This document shows, piece after piece, positions 57,558 to 64,000 of a stretch of DNA of 64,000 nucleotides. Origin of the DNA: Roseimicrobium sp. ORNL1 (GTDB lineage: Bacteria; Verrucomicrobiota; Verrucomicrobiia; Verrucomicrobiales; Verrucomicrobiaceae); assembly GCF_011044495.1 (NCBI RefSeq), contig NZ_CP049143.1:2666001-2730000 (forward strand), read 5' to 3'. The notes beneath the pieces were generated by a model. The model made no database searches. It was not told the origin of the DNA and worked only from the letters and a program-made list of their open reading frames with translations. The position numbers and the translations under genes were made by a program. Position 1 is the stretch's first letter, and the number at the start of each line of letters is the position of its first letter.

Positions 57558-58397
57558 TTACTTCTTGGGCTTCGTCGGGGATGCGCCCGCGCCCGGCTTC
57601 ACCGCAGTGGCCGTGGCAGGCGTGGTGGCTGCCGGAGCAGGAGCACTGCCGGCAGGGGATGAAGAGGGCGGCGCGGACCACGAAGTGGAGTCTTTCTCAG
57701 TCTCCTCCTTCTTGGTCTTCTCTGTGCCCTCCTTGGTTCCGGTCGCAGGGGGTTCGCCGGTGCCGGAGGCGGCCTTGGTCAGGGAAGATGCGTCATGCAG
57801 GACCATCGTCACATTGCCCACCATCTTCCCCTGGCCCGAGGCCGTGTCGAAGATGAGGCTGTCTCCTTGCAAATCAAAATCCGAGCGTGTGATCCGCGAG
57901 CGCTCTTCACTGGCGATGATGTTGCTCGGCATGTGGTAGATCGCTGTGCGGAGCTGCACGCGCAGGTCCTTGTCAGCCTCCCCGGGAGGGCCGTACATCC
58001 AGATGTTCATCTGCTCCAGGAACATGTTTTCTTCATCGGTGCGCGTCATCGTCTTCGCCTGCAGCATGCTCGACGGCGCCCCGTTTTTGAAACTGGGAAT
58101 CTCCATGTCCCTGTGGGCCTGGCCCAGGGGCAGCATCTTGCCAAAGGCGTACAGCCCGGTCGTGGGCACCGCGGGACCTTGGGCGGTGGCGGCGCTGGCA
58201 GCGGCTTCCTTGGGTTTCTCCCCGTCCTCCGCTTTGGCCTTGCCCTTGCCCTTGCCTTCTTTCTTCCCCTCGGCGGTGGGCTTCTGCGCCATGGTGGCGA
58301 CGGGGGCCGAGATCCACATGCCGCCCAGCACGAGCAGGAGCAGCGTCGTGGCCAGTCGGAGGTGTCTCTGGAGGATGCTTGAGCGGGACATCACCAT
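57558..58397 (-). CDS. LptC-like LPS transport protein
   Basis: This is a 279-residue protein. After a hydrophobic anchor (LATTLLLLVLGGMWISAPVA), residues 40-75 are Lys/Ala/Glu-rich. The beta-rich LptC/OstA-like part follows: LYAFGKMLPLGQAHRDMEIP..SFKNGAPSSMLQAKTM, LRTAIYHMPSNIIASEERSR and SDFDLQGDSLIFDTASGQGK. The tail is a Thr/Pro/Ala low-complexity stretch. It lies between kdsA (5 bp) and the lptA-like gene (5 bp), the usual position for LptC. Starts at 58397 and 58391 are both possible. Confidence 0.75.
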   Translation of the reverse strand: MVMSRSSILQRHLRLATTLLLLVLGGMWISAPVATMAQKPTAEGKKEGKGKGKAKAEDGEKPKEAAASAATAQGPAVPTTGLYAFGKMLPLGQAHRDMEIPSFKNGAPSSMLQAKTMTRTDEENMFLEQMNIWMYGPPGEADKDLRVQLRTAIYHMPSNIIASEERSRITRSDFDLQGDSLIFDTASGQGKMVGNVTMVLHDASSLTKAASGTGEPPATGTKEGTEKTKKEETEKDSTSWSAPPSSSPAGSAPAPAATTPATATAVKPGAGASPTKPKK

Positions 58398-58402
58398 CAG
58401 CG

Positions 58403-59245
58403 TTACTCTTTCGCGATTTCGTGGATGCGCAACAACTGGCTGAGCAGACCCTTTAGATCGGACACCGGGATCTGATTAGGACCATCGCTCAGTGCCTTGG
58501 AAGGGTCCACATGCGTTTCAATGAAAACACCGTCCACCCCAGCGGCGACTGCGGCGCGAGCCAGCACCGGCGCCAGCTTGCCATCGCCACCCGTCGTGGT
58601 GCCCTGGCCCCCGGGACGCTGCACCGAGTGTGTGGCGTCCATCACCACACGGTAGCCCAGTTCCCGCATCCAGTAGAGTGACCTCATGTCGGCGACGAGG
58701 TTTTGATATCCGAACGTAGTTCCACGTTCAGTGAATACGAAATTAGTACACCCCACGGAGAGCAATTTGTCTCCAATGTTTTTCACATCCCAGGGCGCCA
58801 GGAACTGGCCCTTCTTCACATTCACCGCGCGGCCCGTACGTCCGGCCGCCTCGATGAGGTCCGTCTGACGGCAGAGGAAGGCGGGGATTTGGAGAAAATC
58901 GATCCACTCCGCCGCGCGCGTGGCCTCCTCGGGGCTGTGCACATCCGTCGTCACGGGCACGCCCAGCTCTTTGCCGATGGCGGCGAGAATCCCGCAACCC
59001 TCTTCCAAACTCATGCCCCGGTAGCTCTTGCCCGAGGTGCGGTTCGCCTTGTCATAGCTCGCCTTGAAGACCCAGCGCAGGCCCAGCTCATCGGCAATCG
59101 CCTTGATGCGGCGTGCCATGTCCCACACGAAGTCCTCACTTTCAATCACACACGGGCCGAGAATGAACACCGGCTGGACACCATCGAAGCGGACACCATG
59201 GCCAAGATCCACGATGGGGAGGGAGTTGAGGAACGGGGCAGGCAA
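58403..59245 (-). CDS. kdsA: 3-deoxy-8-phosphooctulonate synthase
   Basis: This is a 280-residue enzyme that condenses phosphoenolpyruvate and arabinose-5-phosphate to KDO-8-phosphate for the LPS inner core. Typical motifs are FILGPCVIESEDF (PEP site), FKASYDKANRTSGKSYRG, PVTTDVHSPEEA, DFLQIPAFLCRQTDL, NVKKGQFLAPWDV and ATHSVQRPGG. The presence of Cys in GPCVIES is consistent with a metal-dependent class. The first in-frame start is TTG at 59245; no strong ribosome site is visible. It opens the kdsA-lptC-lptA-lptB operon. Confidence 0.94.
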   Translation of the reverse strand: MPAPFLNSLPIVDLGHGVRFDGVQPVFILGPCVIESEDFVWDMARRIKAIADELGLRWVFKASYDKANRTSGKSYRGMSLEEGCGILAAIGKELGVPVTTDVHSPEEATRAAEWIDFLQIPAFLCRQTDLIEAAGRTGRAVNVKKGQFLAPWDVKNIGDKLLSVGCTNFVFTERGTTFGYQNLVADMRSLYWMRELGYRVVMDATHSVQRPGGQGTTTGGDGKLAPVLARAAVAAGVDGVFIETHVDPSKALSDGPNQIPVSDLKGLLSQLLRIHEIAKE

Positions 59246-59299
59246 AACTGGGATGGGCGAAAAGTGGGTGGGACTTGAGGCTGAGGCTTAAACTTGAAG

Positions 59300-59555
59300 C
59301 GCGGGGGCAGACAGTAATGAAGCCTCCGTGGATTGCAAACCCTGCATGTGGGGGGAGGGGAGATTGTGACAAAAATGAAGTGCAAAATGCGGGATGGCTC
59401 TTCTTTGGGGGGCTCCTGTCTAAGTCCTGGTGGTCGGCGGCGGGGTTCCCGGCTTTAAGATTACTCGCAACTCATCCAGCAGTGATCACATGCGAGTTCA
59501 TCGTCGAAACGCATCCACACCCGAGCCCGAGCCTCAGAGGCACCATTCGCCCTGA
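59300..59555. other. Intergenic region with no gene seen
   Basis: Between the kdsA start and the large palindrome I see no protein-like frame. The kdsA promoter should lie here on the minus strand, but no clear -35/-10 pair stands out. Confidence 0.5.
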
Positions 59556-59559
59556 ATGG

Positions 59560-59735
59560 CAGCGTCCCTCAACCCAAAAGGGACGGTAGGGATGCGCTCC
59601 TGCGCGTCCGTCGATCGCGGGCGGAGGTGGTGGGAGATGCCACGCGGCGAGGCCGTTTGGCACCGCAGCTCCGCTCCACCTCCGCCCACGAAGAATTCGG
59701 ACGCGCAGGAGCGCATCCCTACCGCCTCTTGGTGG
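59560..59735. repeat. Family L large palindrome
   Basis: GGTAGGGATGCGCTCCTGCG..CGTCCG (59586) faces CGGACGCGCAGGAGCGCATC..CCTACC (59698). GGCGGAGGTGG and CCACCTCCGCC form an inner stem. No other copy is seen in the window. Confidence 0.75.
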
Positions 59736-59883
59736 AAGGACGTTTGCCTTGCAGGGCGTAGCTCGCGGAATGGCTTCGACTCGGCGTCATCGATCACCAC
59801 GAAAGGCATATCCCCCGCACCTTGAAGCGCCGCCCCCCGCCAGTGTAACCCCCGCCTGCGATTCATGGATAACCCCTTCCCCC

Positions 59884-60105
59884 ATGAAACGCCTCATCAT
59901 CCCCCCTGCTGGCCCCCCCGGACCCATCCCCGCGGACGTTGCCGCCACCGAGCCCCCGAAGTCCCAGCCTGAGCACTCGCTCGCCCTGGACCCCAATGAC
60001 CTCCCACTTCCACCGACCGGTACCGAGTCCTCGTCCTCGTCAGGAACAGAGCCTGAGCGGGAGCAGGAGAAAACGCAAGAGCATCCCGGTCCAGATTCCA
60101 AGTGA
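59884..60105 (+). CDS. Small Pro-rich hypothetical protein
   Basis: This 73-residue protein, beginning MKRLIIPPAGPPGPIPADVA, is rich in Pro, Ser and Glu and probably disordered. ATG at 59884 follows a C-rich stretch with no clear ribosome site. It is followed after 105 bp by another tiny gene. Evidence is modest: protein-like start but biased composition. Confidence 0.4.
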   Translation: MKRLIIPPAGPPGPIPADVAATEPPKSQPEHSLALDPNDLPLPPTGTESSSSSGTEPEREQEKTQEHPGPDSK

Positions 60106-60209
60106 GGCAATGCCAAACGATGACGTGGTGAGCTGAGGCAACCCGAGCCGCGCGCATTCGAATTTCCATCTCTCAAATCTCAAATCCCATCACCACCCTC
60201 CCGAGCGCC

Positions 60210-60434
60210 ATGAAGGAAAAAGAAACAGACATCGAAACAGAAAAAGACTCTCACGGCTCCCATCACCACGTCTCCGACCAGGAGCGCGTCGATGAAGCCA
60301 TGCTTGAATCCTTCCCCGCCAGTGACCCACCCTCCTGGACCGCCGGCGTGGATCACGAGCACGAAATCATCCACGACGCCTGCGCCCCCGATTCCGATGA
60401 GTTGAAAGAGCGCGGCAAAGACGAACTCGCGTAG
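60210..60434 (+). CDS. Small acidic protein with SFPASDPPSW motif
   Basis: This 74-residue protein has HVSDQERVDEAMLESFPASD then PPSWTAGVDHE, a motif found in many short proteins of proteobacteria and others, always near the middle. The rest is acidic and His-rich, with no membrane segment. ATG at 60210. Role unknown; the conserved motif argues for a real gene. Confidence 0.65.
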   Translation: MKEKETDIETEKDSHGSHHHVSDQERVDEAMLESFPASDPPSWTAGVDHEHEIIHDACAPDSDELKERGKDELA

Positions 60435-60459
60435 AGCCGTCACAACACCTCGCGCCAGT

Positions 60460-60660
60460 TGCGCCTCTTCCAAGGTAGCTACGGCTTCATCCGTAGGTGT
60501 TGTGTCTGCGCATGGCGCGCGGCAGTGCTTGTTTCACACCTCACGGCGCTTCGCACAAGGTGAGCTGGTTTATGAACGCTCCTGGCCGTTTCGCGTTGGG
60601 CAAATCACGAGACGTGCCGATGGCGTTCCAGCGTTGTTAACCTGACGCACGTGTACGAAG
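60460..60660. repeat. Degraded families G and B
   Basis: AGGTAGCTACGGCTTCATCC (60473) is a G end. ACGGCGCTTCGCACAAGGTG (60543) and AATCACGAGACGTGCCGATG (60603) are a B half. The sequence after it, TTAACCTGACGCAC, is shared with 10081. 60661-60868 holds no gene that I can identify; it should carry the promoter of the next gene. Confidence 0.6.
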
Positions 60661-60868
60661 CGTGCGACCGACACCCTGGGTGTGGACAGTAACTAGAGAC
60701 CGCCCCGGAGGGACGCGAGGAGTGGCATGGAGATTGCTTGAGGGGGTTCCTTTTGCCATCAGGGTATTTGCCCAGTTTTGGGCAGGTGACAGTGGATGGA
60801 TTGCCGGTTTTATTGTGGTTTGGTAAAAAAGTTGTTGCAGACCATGATGGGGCTTTTTATACCACGGC

Positions 60869-63800
60869 ATGATTAGATTTGAGCGGTGGTTGGGTGCGAT
60901 TGCAGGTATTGCCATTTGTGGTCAGGTCCTGGCTGGTGACGAGAGGCCATCCTCGGGCTACGCAGAGAGGACACCCTCAGCGAAGCAACTCCAGCAGGCT
61001 GACTTGCTCATAAAAGACGCGGTGGAACAACTCGATCGGGTGGAAAAGTACCTTGAGGAATGGGGGCATGCGTCCGCCAGCGAATTCCTTTTGATCCCAG
61101 AGGAGCCAGTCGTTCGGGACCGTCCGGATGAGGGAATCTTTGGGTTTAACCCAGGGGAGACAGGTAGTCGATACACCACCTTTGAGAACAACATCCGGCA
61201 GAAAGTTCAGGGCGGAGCCATGCTTTCTGACGCCAGATCACTGGGCATTCAATTCAGTGGCGGCATTGGCGTGGATAAGTTGAACGCGCCGGGCCAGCTT
61301 CTTCAGCAGCGCAAGCAGGAGTTCAATTTGGACCGGTTGCAGGCGGGGCGGAAGGTGGAGGATATCAACAGTGAGATCCGCCTCTTGAGGGCGCAAAAGC
61401 TCCTGGAGCAGGAGAAGGCAATGGTGTTGCCCCTGCCTGGCACTGCGCCAGCTGAAGGAGAGGGAGAAGGTGAAGGTGAAACCGCCGCCGCTACTACTCC
61501 TGCTACGTCCGCTGCTACAACCGGAGAAGCGAAAGATGGCCAGACACCCCAGAAGCCCGATGTCGCCGATTCGGGTATGTCATTGAACCCACTCTTTGAA
61601 ACTGGCACAGACAACGGAGCGACCCAAGGTACCATAACCGGAGTGCCGGATCCCAGGTATGCGCCCACGGGGGCAGACGGCAAGTTGGAGCCCAGGGAGT
61701 TGACTGCTTGGGAAAAACGGAGTGCTTTGAATAATCCCTTTGTAGTTGACGCGGATGGGAAGCCAGCGGCGACTGGTTTCAGCAAGCCCCTGGCAAATCT
61801 CAGCCTGCTACCCGGTGGATCCGCAACACCCAAGGATGCCGACGGGAACACACTCGAGAGCAAGCCCTTTGGTGGGATGCAGTTGTCTGAATCAGATGTA
61901 GTGAAGATCGCGGCTTCCACTGCCGTCACGGAAAATTTGCTTAAATTCCTGGCGAACCCGGGATTCCTGCCGGCCAACCGTCGTGTGTTTCTTGGTGTGA
62001 CCAACGTGGATGTAGCTCCTGGATGGCGCACGCGAGAGGACTACATTTGCGAAGTGCAGGTGAGGCCGGAATACGCAGGCGGTCCTCCGGATACTGGTAA
62101 GCATAGTCAGCCCATGGTTTTTGGCGTTTTCCCAGTAGTAGAAGCACAGACGATGGATCTCGGATACAGTGCGAGGCGGCAGTTTGAGCTGCTCATGGAT
62201 CTGGCCGCCAAGTATGGCGCCGCTGGTCAGACGGCGGCAGGGGACCTCCTTGTGCGATACATGAAGCGCATCGAGCAAGATATAGCCACTCGTTCCCCGC
62301 TTCCCACCCTTATTCCCAGCTCGGACGGGACGCAGGTGACATTCCGATTTGATCCTACCATTCAGGCTCTGGCAAATCCAGCAAGCATGAGAACCAAGCC
62401 CGGTCGGATCCTGCATGCGAGAAGCGTTCCGGCGCTGGTCCTTTTGGTCTGTGAACCAGAGGAACTTGAAAAGTTCAAGGGCATTAAATTGAAAACATCC
62501 ACCCGCTGGATCCGTGTTGAATATCCACACTATCTCAAACGTATCTGGACTCCTATCTGGTACGGACACCTGAAAGGCGAACGCTCAAGCGCGGTGGATA
62601 TCTTGGCGCAGGTTCGCAGACTGGACAACGTCTTTGGCACCGCCGTTTCCATAGCTGCCATTTTTGGCGGCAGAATGCCAGAAGACCTAAAGCTGAGTCT
62701 GGATGTCGTGAAATCTAGATATGGCGCGATTGAGACTTTGCTGACGGGCAGCACAAAAACTCAAACCATTCCCAAGCCCGTTCACGTCATTTCGAACGCG
62801 GTCCTTACTGCTGAGAGCGCGGGCGGCGGCACTGCGGCAGTGACTGCATATAAACTGAAAATATTTGGAAAAAACCTTAAATATGCGTGTGAAGACATCT
62901 CTGTTGCGGTGGATGGGGTGCCTTATTCTGTGGAAAGTGCCGGCGATGGCGTGATCGAGGCCAGGGTCGGGAGCAAGGAGGCAGCCGCTGTGCTGGCCAC
63001 GATGACCAACGCCAATCTAAGCGTGCAGATCCATGGGCTCAAAATCGAGAAGATTGTGAATTTCTCCACCCATGCGAGGGACACTATCAAACCCGAGCAA
63101 CTTGCAGTGAGCAAGGTCAGTCCCAAGGAGGGCTTCCTTTATGCCAAGACGATTCTCACCATTGAAGGGGATGGCTTCACCGATGTCTCTGGAGCTGCCA
63201 CGGTGAAGCACGTGACGGTGGGGGGCCGCGCCTGCACCATTCTGCTCACCACCCCGAAGGCCCTCATCGTGGAAGTCCCGCCATGGGCTGGCTTTGCAGG
63301 TAAGAATACCGTCGCCGCTGCAGAGGGGCCGCCGGAGCTGTCACTGCTATCCATGGCGGCCACGCGTCTCAGTGCTGCCATCAAGGCTGGACTTGAAGGG
63401 GATGCGGTTTCTCCAGGCGCAAAAGCAAAGTTGGAAGCTTCCGAGAAGGAAATAACGCAACTGCTGCTCGTCTTTGGAGCGCCTAGTCTCGCCGAGTATC
63501 GGCCATATGCCATAAATCTCCAGGGCTTCGCCGTTAATTGCCTGCCAGCCACACGCGCAGTACTGAACGAGAATGAGCCTCTGGTGGCGCATTGGATTGC
63601 GGTTTTGGACCGCCTCTCGCAACGTGATATTTTAATCGAAGGCGACGTGGTGGTCGCAACGTCTCAAAGTGTTGTGGCGAATGAGGCCCACAAAGTCAAG
63701 TTTCGTCCCAGATCACCGCTAGACGCCGCAACCGTCGCCCAAGCCGCCAAGGAACCTGCTGAGGAAAAGAAACCGACCGGCGCGGAGCGTCTCGCCGCAG

Positions 63801-63952
63801 GGCTCACGGAGTCCCTGGGGAACATGTCCCTGACCAAGGCGCAGATTGAAATCGGCGTCCCGGCGCCAAAGGCCACAGGTACATCTTCTGCAGCCACCGT
63901 GAATGCCGCAGGTGGCCCAGGCAAAGCCGGAACAGATGCCCAACCCAAATAA
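60869..63952 (+). CDS. Large exported protein with IPT/TIG-like domain
   Basis: This is a 1027-residue protein. The signal peptide is WLGAIAGIAICGQVLAG. A helical N-terminal part (about 30-200; LDRLQAGRKVEDINSEIRLL) is followed by an acidic Glu-Gly/Ala-Thr linker (near 200). Mid-region residues (about 350-620) look like a globular domain with DVAPGWRTREDYICEVQVRP. Near 745-800 TILTIEGDGFTDVSGAATVK and VEVPPWAGF form an IPT/TIG-type beta-sandwich. The C-terminus is Ala/Lys-rich. ATG at 60869. It could be a surface or matrix-binding protein. No enzyme motif was found. Confidence 0.7.
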   Translation: MIRFERWLGAIAGIAICGQVLAGDERPSSGYAERTPSAKQLQQADLLIKDAVEQLDRVEKYLEEWGHASASEFLLIPEEPVVRDRPDEGIFGFNPGETGSRYTTFENNIRQKVQGGAMLSDARSLGIQFSGGIGVDKLNAPGQLLQQRKQEFNLDRLQAGRKVEDINSEIRLLRAQKLLEQEKAMVLPLPGTAPAEGEGEGEGETAAATTPATSAATTGEAKDGQTPQKPDVADSGMSLNPLFETGTDNGATQGTITGVPDPRYAPTGADGKLEPRELTAWEKRSALNNPFVVDADGKPAATGFSKPLANLSLLPGGSATPKDADGNTLESKPFGGMQLSESDVVKIAASTAVTENLLKFLANPGFLPANRRVFLGVTNVDVAPGWRTREDYICEVQVRPEYAGGPPDTGKHSQPMVFGVFPVVEAQTMDLGYSARRQFELLMDLAAKYGAAGQTAAGDLLVRYMKRIEQDIATRSPLPTLIPSSDGTQVTFRFDPTIQALANPASMRTKPGRILHARSVPALVLLVCEPEELEKFKGIKLKTSTRWIRVEYPHYLKRIWTPIWYGHLKGERSSAVDILAQVRRLDNVFGTAVSIAAIFGGRMPEDLKLSLDVVKSRYGAIETLLTGSTKTQTIPKPVHVISNAVLTAESAGGGTAAVTAYKLKIFGKNLKYACEDISVAVDGVPYSVESAGDGVIEARVGSKEAAAVLATMTNANLSVQIHGLKIEKIVNFSTHARDTIKPEQLAVSKVSPKEGFLYAKTILTIEGDGFTDVSGAATVKHVTVGGRACTILLTTPKALIVEVPPWAGFAGKNTVAAAEGPPELSLLSMAATRLSAAIKAGLEGDAVSPGAKAKLEASEKEITQLLLVFGAPSLAEYRPYAINLQGFAVNCLPATRAVLNENEPLVAHWIAVLDRLSQRDILIEGDVVVATSQSVVANEAHKVKFRPRSPLDAATVAQAAKEPAEEKKPTGAERLAAGLTESLGNMSLTKAQIEIGVPAPKATGTSSAATVNAAGGPGKAGTDAQPK

Positions 63953-63965
63953 CCCTTCCTAAGTC

Positions 63966-64000
63966 ATGGCCAGATCAAACAAGTCAGACGGCAGTCCCAA
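63966..64000 (+). CDS. Start of a further gene, cut by the window edge
   Basis: ATG at 63966 opens MARSNKSDGSP and stays open to the edge, 13 bp after the large gene's stop. Too little is present to identify it. Confidence 0.4.
   Translation, partial: MARSNKSDGSP

Noticed and set aside
1-64000. tRNA, rRNA and riboswitch genes
   Set aside because: I read the intergenic regions for T-loop GTTCGANTC and conserved rRNA stretches and found none in a plausible context. A tRNA scan would be decisive.

Overview
The window is high-GC (by eye about 60%) bacterial chromosome. A Verrucomicrobia-type host (Verrucomicrobiaceae or close relative) fits best. This is inferred from the gene style, from the Gram-negative kdsA-lptC-lptA-lptB-hpf cluster with divergent LptC/LptA, from many membrane or secreted hypotheticals, and from very heavy loading with palindromic intergenic repeats. 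No rRNA or marker gene fixes the species. I saw no tRNA, rRNA, CRISPR array or prophage.

Layout. 1-5 kb: repeat array A, a zinc-ribbon small protein with a decayed ORF in front, a cytoplasmic-looking chymotrypsin-fold protease with a small partner gene, and a lone hypothetical. 5.1-9.3 kb: a tightly coupled operon with a PhnD-like binding protein lacking a signal peptide, an FAD-SLDH-like small subunit, a GMC oxidoreductase and a ferritin-like/VioB-type protein. 9.3-20 kb: repeats, a CMD-family protein and SAM methyltransferase (minus strand), an IS3-family element sitting inside an older palindromic repeat, an AraC regulator, a 2-TM membrane protein with a PLD-like region, a coiled-coil protein and a small secreted protein. 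20-30.4 kb: a GT2-sulfotransferase fusion, a GT39-like membrane glycosyltransferase, a DUF5069 protein, two tandem paralogous membrane-SMI1/KNR4-like proteins and a CDF metal exporter. 31-37.3 kb: three small paralogous membrane proteins around a Tat-exported dimethylformamidase-like protein, then a membrane sulfatase-superfamily enzyme. 38-49.4 kb: a small HTH protein, Gph-like phosphatase, RppH-like Nudix hydrolase, SulP transporter, and a run of secreted or membrane hypotheticals including a TonB-C-like and a GyrI-like protein. 49.9-52.9 kb: a three-gene ABC exporter (permease, ATPase, HlyD adaptor). 54-59.2 kb: MarR regulator with a probable leaderless promoter, then hpf and the kdsA-lpt operon. 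59.3-64 kb: a large palindrome, two tiny proteins, a 1027-residue exported IPT/TIG protein and the start of another gene.

Non-coding DNA is the most distinctive part. At least ten repeat families recur, here called A to L. A: GTTAGGCGTC-core arrays. B: GTCTCGTGA/TCACGAGAC-bounded elements. C: GTGTGGTGTCACG-bounded elements. D: CTTGGACTGCGGCAG palindromes. E: GGAACGAGGCGTTCC. F: GGGGGCAGGAATGCCCCC. G: AAAGTAGCTTCGACTTCAG. H: CACAGAGACGCAGAGGAACT. J: GGTAAGC tandem repeats. K: GGAGTGCGGTGGC. L: one large stem. Several have terminal and subterminal inverted repeats, nest inside one another and carry no protein, so they look like non-autonomous mobile elements (MITE/REPIN-like). Heptanucleotide tandem repeats abut several stop codons.

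The clearest functional units are the 3-deoxy-octulosonate/LPS-transport operon, the ABC exporter and the 5-9 kb redox operon. The last is the best candidate for an uncharacterised system. All function calls come from reading motifs by eye; no database search was possible.
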